Source: CBDATB01 sp965199745 | GTDB taxonomy: Bacteria > Bacteroidota > Bacteroidia > Cytophagales > Flammeovirgaceae | Reading direction: 5' to 3' | Assembly (NCBI GenBank): GCA_965199745.1 | Contig: CBDATB010000014.1 | Location: 47,874-111,873 of the forward strand | Length of the DNA stretch: 64,000 bases | Shown: in pieces, positions 8,770-17,521 of the stretch | Layout of the letters: every line of letters starts with the position of its first letter | How positions within the stretch are numbered: position 1 is the first letter of the stretch | Made by a program: the position numbers and the translations under genes | Notes under the pieces: model-generated | Told to the model about the DNA's origin: nothing | Seen by the model: the letters and a program-made list of their open reading frames with translations, nothing else | Databases searched by the model: none

Positions 8770-9882
8770 ATGTATGGTCATTCAAAAAAAATTAAAATAA
8801 TTATTAGCGGTGGTGGCACAGGCGGTCATGTTTACCCAGCTATTGCAATTGCAGATGCGCTGAAAGCACAAAACCCTGTTATCGACATTTTGTTTGTCGG
8901 TGCTCGAGGAAAAATTGAAATGGAAAAAATTCCTCATGCAGGCTATCGTATTGAAGGATTAAACATTAGCGGCTTGCAGCGAAAGCTGAGTTTAAATAAC
9001 CTACTTTTGCCTTTCAAACTCTTGCAGAGTCTATGGAGAGCACACCAAATTATACAAGAGTTTCGCCCTGACGTAGTGGTGGGTGTGGGCGGCTATGCCA
9101 GTGCACCTGTGCTGAAAATAAGCGCAGTACAAAAAATACCTACTGTCATTCAAGAGCAAAATAGTTATGCGGGCCTCACCAATAAACTCTTGGCAAAAAG
9201 TGCTGCCAAAATTTTTGTTGCTTACCCTAATATGGAATATTTCTTTTCCAAAGAAAAAATCATTTTTTCAGGCAACCCAATAAGACAAAATATTGAGCGT
9301 ACAAACTCCTGTAGAAAAAACGCTTTAATCCATTTTGGGCTTTGCCATAAAAAGCAAACTTTACTTATCATAGGCGGTAGTTTGGGTGCTTTAACCATTA
9401 ATGAAAGTATTCGGCAAGGAGTAAAGAAATTACAAACACTTGACTATCAGATTATTTGGCAAACAGGCAAATATTATTACGAACATATACGCGCGAGTTT
9501 TGAAAGTAGAAATACAACAAATATATTTGCTAGCTCGTTTATTGAGCGTATGGATTACGCCTACGCTTGCGCCGACGTTGTGATCTCCAGGGCCGGAGCA
9601 CTGAGCGTGTCGGAACTGTGTGTGGCAGGCAAAGCGTCTATTTTTGTTCCCTCTCCAAATGTTGCAGAAGACCATCAAAGAAAAAATGCCCAGTCTTTAG
9701 TCAAAGAAAATGCCGCCTTGTTGGTCGAAGATAGCCAAGCTCAGAAAGAATTAGTGGATAGTGCTATCGAATTATTGAGAAATAAGAAGCAGCAATTATT
9801 ATTACAAAAAAATATACTAAAATTTAGCAAACCCAAAGCTGCGCAAGTTATTGCTGAAGAAATACTCAGTTTAGCCAAATAA
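8770..9882 (+). CDS. murG: MurG, UDP-GlcNAc : MurNAc-pentapeptide-lipid GlcNAc transferase
   Basis: 370 residues. MurG adds GlcNAc to lipid I to make lipid II on the inner face of the membrane, the last cytoplasmic step of peptidoglycan precursor synthesis. The family motifs are all present: the glycine loop ISGGGTGGHVYPAIAIA (12-28), GVGGYASAPV (about 104), QEQNSYAGLTNKLLAK (about 127), GGSLGALTIN, and the UDP-GlcNAc site SRAGALSVSELCVAGK followed by FVPSPNVAEDHQ. It is normally embedded in the dcw division/cell-wall cluster between ftsW and murC. Here its neighbours are glycosyltransferase and ABC-transporter genes. Unless another murG exists in the genome this is the essential copy, moved out of dcw. 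Confidence 0.93.
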   Translation: MYGHSKKIKIIISGGGTGGHVYPAIAIADALKAQNPVIDILFVGARGKIEMEKIPHAGYRIEGLNISGLQRKLSLNNLLLPFKLLQSLWRAHQIIQEFRPDVVVGVGGYASAPVLKISAVQKIPTVIQEQNSYAGLTNKLLAKSAAKIFVAYPNMEYFFSKEKIIFSGNPIRQNIERTNSCRKNALIHFGLCHKKQTLLIIGGSLGALTINESIRQGVKKLQTLDYQIIWQTGKYYYEHIRASFESRNTTNIFASSFIERMDYAYACADVVISRAGALSVSELCVAGKASIFVPSPNVAEDHQRKNAQSLVKENAALLVEDSQAQKELVDSAIELLRNKKQQLLLQKNILKFSKPKAAQVIAEEILSLAK

Positions 9883-9985
9883 TACTGAAAAGCACAAGAA
9901 TATAGCTTGTATAGCGTTTTTGAAAAATATATCTGAAACGCACTTTGCAACAAAAAAGATCTGAACAAAGAATGATAAGTAAATC

Positions 9986-11764
9986 ATGAGTAGAAATATT
10001 GTTTTTTCAAGCTGCAAAAGAATTATCAGGCTTTTGCCTGACACGAAGTACAACAAATTGATTAAGATATTAGGAATACTATTTACAAATTCTGTTATAG
10101 ATGTTTTTGGTCTGGCTTTGCTCGTCCCAATACTGTCGGTTATGCTCGATGAAAACCTAGTGACAGAAAATGTGTATTTTGCCTATTTGTATGAACATAT
10201 AGGTTTCTCTAGCTATCGGTCTTTCATCTTAGTTTTTTGTGGGGCTATCATCATCATCACGCTCGTAAAAAGCGTAGCTAATCTATGGCTTACACACCAA
10301 CAAGTAAAAAACACGTATAATTTTTTTGAATATTTCACCAATAATGTCTTAAAATATTATTTTCATAAAGATTTTAATTTTTTCAAAAATACCAATTCTA
10401 GCATTATCGTCAGAAATATCCATGCAGCATCGGAACAAATTGTCTCAGGGGTTTTAATACCCACTGCGAACCTAGTCAACGAACTAATTATTGCACTAAT
10501 TATTATTGTTGGCATAATCAACTTCAACTCAAGTGCTGTTTTATTATTATTGCTAATTGTAGCTCCCATCTCTTTTATGTTTTATCAGTTCGCAAAAAAT
10601 AGAATTGAGCAAATAGGCAAGCAGATCAATGAGCTGTATGCTAAGGTAGGAAAAACACTTTACCAAACAGTATTTGGATATATAGACATAAAAATAAACA
10701 ACAGAGAAGATGTATTTTTTGATACATATAAAAACTACATTCAATTATATATCGAGCAAATTACCAAAGGTTTTATGTACCGCGCTAGCCCTATGCGAAT
10801 TATCGAAATGAGTATGGTGATGGCAGTTACTACAGTTGTTATTTACGGCACATTTTTTATCGCCGATAAAGAATCACTCAGCGTTTTGTTATCTGTATTA
10901 GCAGTGGGTGCCTATCGTCTGTTGCCATCTGTCAATAGGATCATGTTAGCTGTATTAACTATTAAGCAAAATCAACATTGCATAAATATCGTTGAAGAGG
11001 CACTATCTACCTCTGCGGCTTATCTCAAACAGTCTGACAAAGTTATCGAGTTTGAAAAGTGCATTAAATTGGAAAATATTACTTTCAGTTACCCAAATGA
11101 GCAAGGTTTTGCTTTACAAGATATTAGTTTTACAATCAAAAAAGGAGAAAGAATCGGTATTGTAGGGCATTCAGGTTCGGGTAAAACAACGCTTACTAAT
11201 ATTTTACTTAGGTTTCTCAAAGAAGAAAAAGGCAGTATATGGGTAGATGATACAAAATTATTGGATAAGCATGTTAAATCGTGGCGCGATTTGTTGGGTT
11301 ATGTGCAACAAGATGTTTTTTTAATAGACGGCACTATCAAAGAAAATGTTGCTTTTGGTATTTCCCCTCTGGCAATTGATGAAGAAAGGATCCGAAAGGT
11401 GCTGTGGCAAGCTAGCCTGAGCGACTTTGTCAGTAGTTTATCTGACGGTATAGACACACTGATCGGAGAACGTGGCACGCTACTATCTGGGGGGCAAAAA
11501 CAGCGACTAGCTATCGCCCGTGTACTTTATTCAGATGCCAAAATCCTCTTCTTTGATGAAGCTACCAGTGCGCTAGATAGCAAAACGGAAAAAGAAATTA
11601 CCGAAGCTATCAGAAAATTATCTGACACACACTTTACCATGTGTATTATCGCGCACAGGATTACTACTTTGAAGTATTGTGATAAAATTATTAAAATGAC
11701 AGATGGCAAAATAGAAACCATCTGCACTTATGAAAAATTACTAAAAGAAGAACTAGTTATATAA
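9986..11764 (+). CDS. ABC transporter, fused membrane and ATPase domains (MsbA/PglK-like)
   Basis: 592 residues: an N-terminal transmembrane domain with about six hydrophobic segments (residues about 20-310) and a C-terminal nucleotide-binding domain (about 345-590). Walker A is GHSGSGKTT (about 393), the Q-loop region is VQQDVFLIDG, the signature is LLSGGQKQRLAIAR (about 500), Walker B is ILFFDEATSALD (about 520) and the H-loop is IIAHRITTL. As a half-transporter it would work as a homodimer. Given the surrounding glycosyltransferases it probably flips or exports a lipid-linked glycan; no wzx- or wzy-like gene is visible in the cluster. It lies 103 bp after murG. Lipid A export (MsbA itself) is the main alternative. 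Confidence 0.85.
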   Translation: MSRNIVFSSCKRIIRLLPDTKYNKLIKILGILFTNSVIDVFGLALLVPILSVMLDENLVTENVYFAYLYEHIGFSSYRSFILVFCGAIIIITLVKSVANLWLTHQQVKNTYNFFEYFTNNVLKYYFHKDFNFFKNTNSSIIVRNIHAASEQIVSGVLIPTANLVNELIIALIIIVGIINFNSSAVLLLLLIVAPISFMFYQFAKNRIEQIGKQINELYAKVGKTLYQTVFGYIDIKINNREDVFFDTYKNYIQLYIEQITKGFMYRASPMRIIEMSMVMAVTTVVIYGTFFIADKESLSVLLSVLAVGAYRLLPSVNRIMLAVLTIKQNQHCINIVEEALSTSAAYLKQSDKVIEFEKCIKLENITFSYPNEQGFALQDISFTIKKGERIGIVGHSGSGKTTLTNILLRFLKEEKGSIWVDDTKLLDKHVKSWRDLLGYVQQDVFLIDGTIKENVAFGISPLAIDEERIRKVLWQASLSDFVSSLSDGIDTLIGERGTLLSGGQKQRLAIARVLYSDAKILFFDEATSALDSKTEKEITEAIRKLSDTHFTMCIIAHRITTLKYCDKIIKMTDGKIETICTYEKLLKEELVI

Positions 11765-11805
11765 TACTGAGCTAGAACTATTTAATCACTAAACCAATCA
11801 ACTCA

Positions 11806-12885
11806 ATGCTCCCTATTACCAAGCCCTTCCTGCCACCTAAAGAAGAATATGTAGGATACCTAGAAGGTATATGGAAGAGAAATTGGCTGACTAATAACGG
11901 GCTTTTACTCAAAGAACTCGAAAAAAAACTACAAAGCTACCTCAATATTGAGTACCTATCGGTAGTTGGCAATGGTACTATTGCCTTGCAAATGGCTATA
12001 AAATTACTCAATATTAGTGGGCAAGTCATTACTACGCCTTTTTCTTACGTAGCCACTACTGCCGCCTTGGTTTGGGAAAACTGCCAGCCTGTTTTTGTAG
12101 ATATAACAAAGGATACTTTCAATATAGATCCCACTAAGATAGAAGCAGCTATTACATCCCAAACCAGTGCTATTTTAGCTACTCACGTATACGGCAACCC
12201 TTGCAACATAGAGGCTATTAAGCAGATTGCAGAAAAACACAAACTGAAAGTGATTTATGATTCTGCTCATTGCTTCGGTACGCAATATCGCGGCAAATCA
12301 ATCTTTGCGTATGGTGATGTTAGTACGGCCAGTTTTCATACAACCAAAATTTTTCACATGGTCGAAGGTGGTGCAGTGATTACAAAAGATGCAGATCTGC
12401 AGAAAAAAATAAATTATTTAAGAAATTTCGGACACGCGGGGGAAGAATTTCAAGGCCTCGGAATCAATGGGAAAGCCTCCGAAATACATGCCGCTATGGG
12501 ACTTTGTAATTTGAAATATATTAACGATATACTAGAGAAAAGAAAACAGCAATGGGTATATTATTATAAGCACTTAAATAAAATCAATGTGGAAATATTG
12601 AAAATACAAAATCAAATAGTTTACAATCACGCTTACTTCCCTATCGTTTTCCCTTCAGAAGAAATTTTATTAGCAGTAAAGAAAAATTTAGAAAGAAAGC
12701 AAATATTTACTAGACGTTATTTCTATCCACTTTTATCTACCCTCTCTTATGTCAACACAAACAAAACAATGCCTGTAGCAGAAAAAATCGCAAAAAACGT
12801 GTTATGTTTGCCCTTGTACCACGAACTGAAGGAAAAAGAACAAAAAAATATTATAGATATTATTAAACTTATTACCGAGTACTAA
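11806..12885 (+). CDS. DegT/DnrJ/EryC1/StrS PLP-dependent sugar aminotransferase
   Basis: 359 residues. The fold-type I aminotransferase pattern is clear: VVGNGTIALQMAIKLL (PLP phosphate site), TTPFSYVATTAALVWENCQPVFVDI, IYDSAHCFGT (Asp contacting the PLP ring) and SFHTTKIFHMVEGGAVIT, where Lys181 is the expected Schiff-base lysine. The lysine matters: the related 3-dehydrase DdhC/RfbH, expected in a CDP-3,6-dideoxyhexose route, has His there, so this is an aminotransferase and not that enzyme. It would make an amino sugar from a keto-sugar nucleotide. It lies 41 bp after the ABC transporter gene, so co-transcription is likely. Confidence 0.9.
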   Translation: MLPITKPFLPPKEEYVGYLEGIWKRNWLTNNGLLLKELEKKLQSYLNIEYLSVVGNGTIALQMAIKLLNISGQVITTPFSYVATTAALVWENCQPVFVDITKDTFNIDPTKIEAAITSQTSAILATHVYGNPCNIEAIKQIAEKHKLKVIYDSAHCFGTQYRGKSIFAYGDVSTASFHTTKIFHMVEGGAVITKDADLQKKINYLRNFGHAGEEFQGLGINGKASEIHAAMGLCNLKYINDILEKRKQQWVYYYKHLNKINVEILKIQNQIVYNHAYFPIVFPSEEILLAVKKNLERKQIFTRRYFYPLLSTLSYVNTNKTMPVAEKIAKNVLCLPLYHELKEKEQKNIIDIIKLITEY

Positions 12886-12946
12886 AAGGTAACTATCGCA
12901 GTATTCAACTAGAAAAATTTAATACTAATCCGAACAATAATAAGTG

Positions 12947-13639
12947 ATGAAAATAGCTATCATGCAACCTTACTTTCTGCCCTGCATAAGCTATTTTCAG
13001 CTGATCAATGCTGTTGACAAATTTATTATTTATGACGATGTAAACTATATTAAAAAAGGCTGGATCAACAGGAATAACATTCTGCTTCATGGAAAAAAAT
13101 ATTCGTTTGCCATCCCTTTGAAAAAGGCAAGCCAAAATAAAAAAATTAATACCCTATCAATGAGCGAAGAAATAAGATGGAAAAATAAACTATTCAAAAC
13201 AATAGAAAACGCCTACCAAAAAGCACCTTATTTTCAGGAAGTTATAGAAGAAGTAAAGAATATTATCTTTTTTGAAGATAATCAGTTGAACACCTTTGTA
13301 CTGCATTCCATAAGAACAATCAACCAATATTTAGGCATAAATACCCAGACAGTTCCTTCTGCTAGTATATACCAAAATCAGCATCTAAAAGGAGAGCAAA
13401 GAATAGTAGATATTTGCCTGCGCGAAAAAGCAACTGCATATATTAATCCCATTATGGGTAAATCCATCTATAACAAAGATATCTTTGAAAAGAAGAATAT
13501 TTCGTTGTGCTTTCTGGAAACAGTAATTACTCCCTATAGGCAATTTGAGCATAATTTTGTACCTTTACTTTCCATCGTTGATACGATGATGTTTCAAAAA
13601 AATAAGTATCAATTATTAAAACAATACAAACTATCGTGA
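12947..13639 (+). CDS. WbqC-like family protein
   Basis: 230 residues from the ATG at 12947; a GTG three bases earlier is a less likely start. The N-terminus KIAIMQPYFLPCISYFQLI and the following FIIYDDVNYIKKGWINRNNI are characteristic of the WbqC-like family (PF08889), found in O-antigen and capsule clusters. Its biochemical activity is not well established; it is often beside aminotransferases and acyltransferases and is thought to act in amino-sugar modification. That fits the DegT gene immediately upstream (61 bp) and the acyltransferase downstream. Confidence 0.85.
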   Translation: MKIAIMQPYFLPCISYFQLINAVDKFIIYDDVNYIKKGWINRNNILLHGKKYSFAIPLKKASQNKKINTLSMSEEIRWKNKLFKTIENAYQKAPYFQEVIEEVKNIIFFEDNQLNTFVLHSIRTINQYLGINTQTVPSASIYQNQHLKGEQRIVDICLREKATAYINPIMGKSIYNKDIFEKKNISLCFLETVITPYRQFEHNFVPLLSIVDTMMFQKNKYQLLKQYKLS

Positions 13640-13862
13640 AGCGCGATAAATTATCAAAAAATTATTTCTCATTGTGAAAATTGCTTTGGAAAATACGGTT
13701 ATTCCCATAAAGGAGTGGATTGCCCCGACAAAGTAGAAGCCTTGAAAACATATCAGGTAATGCCAGAAATAATAGAAGAGCTTCAACATAATGCTTGTAA
13801 AGAAAGATACCCTCTGTCACTTGATTTATTAACAAATTTCTTAGCAAGAATTTTATTATCAG
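13640..13862 (+). pseudogene. possible remnant of a SAM methyltransferase N-terminus
   Basis: After the wbqC stop the frame runs open from 13640 with no upstream ATG. It reads ISHCENCFGKYGYSHKGVD, then DKVEALKTYQVMPEI. This looks like the N-terminal approach region of the class I methyltransferases that often follow wbqC-like genes (pattern GVDWxxExxxxxRxxxM). The expected glycine-rich SAM motif never appears and the frame degenerates. I read it as a truncated gene, with low certainty. It could instead be unconstrained DNA or a short unknown ORF starting at GTG 13715. Confidence 0.3.
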
Positions 13863-13910
13863 AAATGATTATAGTTTATACGAATATACAGTTTATATCT
13901 ACAAGTAAGC

Positions 13911-14567
13911 ATGAACAAAGTTATTATATTCGGTACTGAAGACACAGCAGAATTAGCGCATTACTATTTGTCGAATGACAGCGATTGGGAAGTCGTCGCT
14001 TTTAGTGTGAATCATGAATATATTCATTCGAAAGCGTTCAAAGGCTTGCCCATTGTGGCATTTGAAAATATTGAAAAAAAATACCCACCCGAAACCCACC
14101 GCTTCTTCGCACCGATGACAGCTGCCAGAATGAACCAGTTAAGAGAAAAAATATACCGACAAATAAAAGACAAAGGTTATCAGTGTATTAGCTATGTTAA
14201 CTCTAGAGTGAGTATTTGTAACACAAAATTTGGAGAAAATTGTTTTATTCTTGAAGATAATACTATTCAGCCTTTCGTTAGTGTTGGAAATAATGTAGTA
14301 TTGTGGAGTGGCAATCATATAGGACACCACAGTGTAATTAAAGACCACGTATTCTTTACTTCTCATGTAGTGCTTTCGGGGCACTGTGAGGTGGAGAATA
14401 ATTGTTTTTTGGGCGTAAATGCCACCGTCAAAGACCGTATTCAACTGGCGCAAGGTACATTGGTAGGCATGTCTGCTAGCATCACTAAGCACACAGAAGC
14501 TTGGGGGGTATATACAGGCAATCCTGCACGGAAAAAAGGGAATAAACCGAGTTATGAGATATATTGA
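13911..14567 (+). CDS. NeuD/PglD-like sugar acetyltransferase (left-handed beta-helix)
   Basis: 218 residues. The N-terminal third is a small Rossmann-like domain (VIIFGTEDTAELAHYYL, 4-20) as in PglD/NeuD. Residues about 95-205 are hexapeptide repeats (NTIQPFVSVGNNVVLWSGNH, HSVIKDHVFFTSHVV, NNCFLGVNATVKD), which form a left-handed beta-helix. The tail WGVYTGNPARK is typical of acetyl-CoA-dependent O/N-acetyltransferases. In this context it probably acetylates the amino sugar made by the DegT enzyme upstream. HIGHHSVIKDHVF holds the likely catalytic histidine. Only 19 bp separate it from the next gene. Confidence 0.85.
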   Translation: MNKVIIFGTEDTAELAHYYLSNDSDWEVVAFSVNHEYIHSKAFKGLPIVAFENIEKKYPPETHRFFAPMTAARMNQLREKIYRQIKDKGYQCISYVNSRVSICNTKFGENCFILEDNTIQPFVSVGNNVVLWSGNHIGHHSVIKDHVFFTSHVVLSGHCEVENNCFLGVNATVKDRIQLAQGTLVGMSASITKHTEAWGVYTGNPARKKGNKPSYEIY

Positions 14568-14586
14568 CTGTCAAACATATTAAATA

Positions 14587-15522
14587 ATGATGAAATGGAT
14601 AAAAAAAGGGTTAATTTTCGCCCCAAACAGCAAACCATTTAGCTGGATTAAAAGATATGCTTCACAGCCAGTAGTAGATACCGAAGAAAAGAACCTAAGA
14701 ATATACTTTTCTACTAGAGACGAAAAAGGCAGAAGCCTAATCACTTTTCTTGAAACAGACAAAGAATATCCCGAGAAAGTTGTTTATGTCCATGACAAAC
14801 CCATACTCCCATTGGGAGAGATGGGTACATTTGATGATAACGGCATGATGCCCTCATGCATCGTTAGGTACAAAGAGGAAAAAAGATTATACTACATCGG
14901 CTGGAATCCTCAAAAAACAGTCTCTTACAAGTTAGCTGTCGGATTAGCAATAAGCACAGACAATGGCAAAACCTTTAGCAGGTATTCCCAAGGACCTATA
15001 TGTGATAGAGAGCCGAGTGAACCATTCTTTAATAGCACAACTTGCGTGCTTAGGGAAGAAAATCAATGGAAAATGTGGTATATATCTTGTACAGGGTGGA
15101 GAGTTATTAATAACTGGCCAGAACCTGAATATCATATTAAATATGCCACCTCTTCAAATGGAATTCACTGGATAAAAACAGGTTTAGTTTGTATTGATTA
15201 TGATGAGCATACACGGGCTATCGCCGGGCCCTGTGTATATACAGAAGATAATCTATATAAAATGTTCTATTCATACAGAGGAATAAAAAATTATAGAAAC
15301 TCAACTGAACAATCTTACAAAATCGGCTATGCCGAATCAGAAGATGGTATACACTGGCAAAGAAAAGATAAAGAGATAAATTTATACCCGAGTACGCAGG
15401 GATGGGACGCAATCATGAATGAATATGCTGCAACTTACCTGTACAAGGGTAAGAGATATTTAATATACAACGGAGATGGCTTCGGTAAAACTGGTTTCGG
15501 GTACGCTACGTTAGAAAAATAA
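14587..15522 (+). CDS. glycoside-hydrolase-like five-bladed beta-propeller protein
   Basis: 311 residues; two adjacent ATGs (14587, 14590) are equally possible. Repeated blades carry motifs of the GH43/GH32/GH130-like propeller superfamily: FDDNGMMPSCIV, AISTDNGKTFSRY, WKMWYISCTGW, YATSSNGIHWIKTG, IAGPCVYTEDNLYKMFYSYR, YAESEDGIHWQRKD. Because such propellers share only short motifs, neither the family nor activity can be assigned. No signal peptide is visible, so it is probably cytoplasmic. That is unusual for a degradative enzyme but common for such proteins in O-antigen clusters, where a phosphorylase or transferase role is possible. It lies 10 bp before the following glycosyltransferase. 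Confidence 0.7.
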   Translation: MMKWIKKGLIFAPNSKPFSWIKRYASQPVVDTEEKNLRIYFSTRDEKGRSLITFLETDKEYPEKVVYVHDKPILPLGEMGTFDDNGMMPSCIVRYKEEKRLYYIGWNPQKTVSYKLAVGLAISTDNGKTFSRYSQGPICDREPSEPFFNSTTCVLREENQWKMWYISCTGWRVINNWPEPEYHIKYATSSNGIHWIKTGLVCIDYDEHTRAIAGPCVYTEDNLYKMFYSYRGIKNYRNSTEQSYKIGYAESEDGIHWQRKDKEINLYPSTQGWDAIMNEYAATYLYKGKRYLIYNGDGFGKTGFGYATLEK

Positions 15523-15532
15523 CGCCAGCAAT

Positions 15533-16531
15533 ATGAACATAACCTTGAGTATATGCATTCCTACTTATAATCATAAAAATTACATAAAGGCATGTCTGGA
15601 TGGAATAATTATGCAAAACACAAATTTTGCGTTCGAAGCATTGGTAGGAGATGACCATTCTACTGACGGTACTACAGAAATTATAAAACAGTATGCAAAA
15701 AAATCTCCTGATAAAATCATTCCTATTCTCCACCCATACAATCTATCTAAAATTAGATTCATACCAGGAAAAGAAAATTTCACTTATCTCTTAGAAAAAT
15801 CAAGGGGAAAATACATAGCGATATGCGAAGGCGATGACTACTGGACAGACCCCTATAAACTCCAAAAACAAATAGACTTCTTAGAAGAACACCCTGATTA
15901 TGCTCTCTGTTTCACAGATGTGAACAAACTAAACCAAAACACAGGCAAAATTACTAATACATTGATAAAAAATTCTTACTTATCGGCTAAACCCATGCCC
16001 GAGTATTTCACCTATAAAGATTATTTTAAAAATTATTTTTTCTCCCCTACCCTTACCTCAGTCTTTAGAAATCATATTGACATAAAAGCTATTAAACCTT
16101 GGTTTGTAAAATGCGGCTACGGAGACCTTGCCCTGTGGATATACTTGAGTTATACTAAAGGCAAAGTCAAAGTATTAAGTGATGTGACGGGCGTATACAG
16201 AAAACACAATCAAGGTGTATTTAATCAAAAAAATCCCTTCGACAAAGCCAAAACTCATAGAGATGTGCTGCGCATAACAGCTAAAAATTTGGGCTTCTCA
16301 AAAAAAGACTTTTATATTCATGGATATGCCAGACAAACCTTAAATATGCTATATGCCACTCCTAATAAAATGATAAAAATAAAACTAGTATTAGATCTTG
16401 CTAGCTTCCTTTTAAAAAAAGCATATCCTAAACTTTCCTTTGAAATAATCATATTCTTTATCCAAAAACTGCTCAGACTAAAAAGTAAACCAATTATAGA
16501 AACTTTAAGTAAAAACTTACTACCATGTTAA
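15533..16531 (+). CDS. family 2 glycosyltransferase, chimeric copy 1
   Basis: 332 residues, GT-A fold. The donor half has SICIPTYNHKNYIKACLDG (6-24) and VGDDHSTDGT; the DxD-type region is CEGDDYWTDPYKLQKQ (about 98-113). From the GDD motif to the stop, the protein differs from the glycosyltransferase at 17522-18535 by one residue (Thr/Ala in NTLIKN versus NALIKN), while the N-terminal halves are clearly different. The DNA identity runs past the stop into an 11-codon piece of the next gene. It is therefore a recent chimera: its own donor-binding half joined to a copied acceptor half. The frame is intact, so the product may be active. Confidence 0.9.
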   Translation: MNITLSICIPTYNHKNYIKACLDGIIMQNTNFAFEALVGDDHSTDGTTEIIKQYAKKSPDKIIPILHPYNLSKIRFIPGKENFTYLLEKSRGKYIAICEGDDYWTDPYKLQKQIDFLEEHPDYALCFTDVNKLNQNTGKITNTLIKNSYLSAKPMPEYFTYKDYFKNYFFSPTLTSVFRNHIDIKAIKPWFVKCGYGDLALWIYLSYTKGKVKVLSDVTGVYRKHNQGVFNQKNPFDKAKTHRDVLRITAKNLGFSKKDFYIHGYARQTLNMLYATPNKMIKIKLVLDLASFLLKKAYPKLSFEIIIFFIQKLLRLKSKPIIETLSKNLLPC

Positions 16532-16553
16532 AAATCGGAATTATCAGTATGCT
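15830..16553 (+). repeat. 724-bp direct repeat, copy 1
   Basis: Matches 17834-18557 at a constant offset of 2004 bp. I see two substitutions: T/C in a proline codon near 15898, and A/G in the Thr/Ala codon near 15959. It starts exactly at the codons for the GDDYWTD motif and ends 29 bp into the start of the following gene (ATG at 16525). Confidence 0.95.
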
Positions 16554-16560
16554 TACTTGA
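16525..16560 (+). pseudogene. 11-codon remnant of the start of the GT4 gene at 18529
   Basis: Reads MLKIGIISMLT then TGA. The first ten codons are the start of the intact glycosyltransferase at 18529, carried along by the 724-bp duplication. Identity stops at 16553. The remaining sequence to the sulfotransferase start (16561-16649) shows nothing I recognise. Confidence 0.85.
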
Positions 16561-16649
16561 TGGAAGAAATATTCATACCCTACTTTTTTGCTTTGCAATA
16601 AGGTTCAAAAAGTGCAAGCATTATGGACTTTCAGTATCTATTTTAGAAC

Positions 16650-17507
16650 ATGAAACCACCTATATTTATTATCGGAAACCCGCGTTCAGGTACTACTTTA
16701 ATGAGACTGCTTATCAGCGGACATAAAAATATTGTTATTCCTCCAGAATCTTCCTTTGCGGTGTGGCTATACTCAAAATATGAAGATCAACCTACTGATT
16801 CTTCTTTTATCAGTAAGTATATTGTTGACTTAATGCAAACAAAAAAAATAGACACGTGGAATCTGAATAATAAAGATTTGTATGAATACTTGCTTTCACA
16901 AAACAAATACCAATCTTATGGCGATTTTGTAAGCAGAATATATTTATTCTATGCCCATAAACAAAAGAAAAGTGCTCATAGGTGGGGTGACAAAAATAAC
17001 TCTCATATCATGTACCTGAGTGCTATCGATAAAATATTTCCTAAAGCTTATTATATTCATATAATAAGAGATGGACGAGACGTAGCTTGTTCCTACAGAG
17101 ATATTAACCGAAGAAATATCAATAGCCGTTATGTCCCTAAACTACCTCAAACCATTGAAGCTATTGCTAAAGAGTGGCTTGATAATAACAATAACACTAT
17201 TGAATTGCTAGCGAAAAAAGAAAAAAAATACATCATCACCGTTCGTTACGAAGATTTGGTAACAGATACAGTCAATACATTAAAGAAAATATGCTGCCAA
17301 ATAGGAGAAAAATTTGACAAAAAAATGACAGTCAATTACCTCAAAAAAAATGACGAACCACAGGAGTTTATCGCGTGGAAAGAAAAAATAAGGCAGGCTC
17401 CTACCTCATCCCAAAAAAGACGATACATACGAGAAATGACAGTAAAGGAAATAAAAAAATTTAACCAAATAGCAAAAGAATTACTTAAAACGTATAACTA
17501 TATTTAA
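16650..17507 (+). CDS. PAPS-dependent sulfotransferase family protein
   Basis: 285 residues. The 5'-phosphosulfate loop is IIGNPRSGTTLMR (7-19). The 3'-phosphate-binding motif is HIIRDGRDVACSYRDINRR (about 138-156), with the expected Arg and Ser. VRYEDLVTDTVNTLKKIC is the third conserved region of Sulfotransfer_3-type enzymes. It would transfer sulfate from PAPS to a hydroxyl or amine, here most likely on the glycan or its lipid carrier. It sits between the two chimeric glycosyltransferases and ends 14 bp before the second. No PAPS synthesis genes are in the window. No membrane segment is visible. Confidence 0.85.
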   Translation: MKPPIFIIGNPRSGTTLMRLLISGHKNIVIPPESSFAVWLYSKYEDQPTDSSFISKYIVDLMQTKKIDTWNLNNKDLYEYLLSQNKYQSYGDFVSRIYLFYAHKQKKSAHRWGDKNNSHIMYLSAIDKIFPKAYYIHIIRDGRDVACSYRDINRRNINSRYVPKLPQTIEAIAKEWLDNNNNTIELLAKKEKKYIITVRYEDLVTDTVNTLKKICCQIGEKFDKKMTVNYLKKNDEPQEFIAWKEKIRQAPTSSQKRRYIREMTVKEIKKFNQIAKELLKTYNYI

Positions 17508-17521
17508 TCAAGTGGTATGGT

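Noticed and set aside
8588..8785. 66-residue N-terminal extension of the minus-strand glycosyltransferase
   Set aside because: It starts at TTG, contains the predicted promoter and overlaps the start of murG; conserved glycosyltransferase sequence begins at the ATG at 8587.
11806..12885. DegT-family protein as the missing DdhC/RfbH dehydrase
   Set aside because: It has the PLP lysine (TTK) instead of histidine, and at 359 residues it is shorter than DdhC and lacks its N-terminal extension.
14944..15175. Short overlapping frames on both strands inside the beta-propeller gene
   Set aside because: No family similarity, fully inside a well-supported gene, and no promoter or start context.
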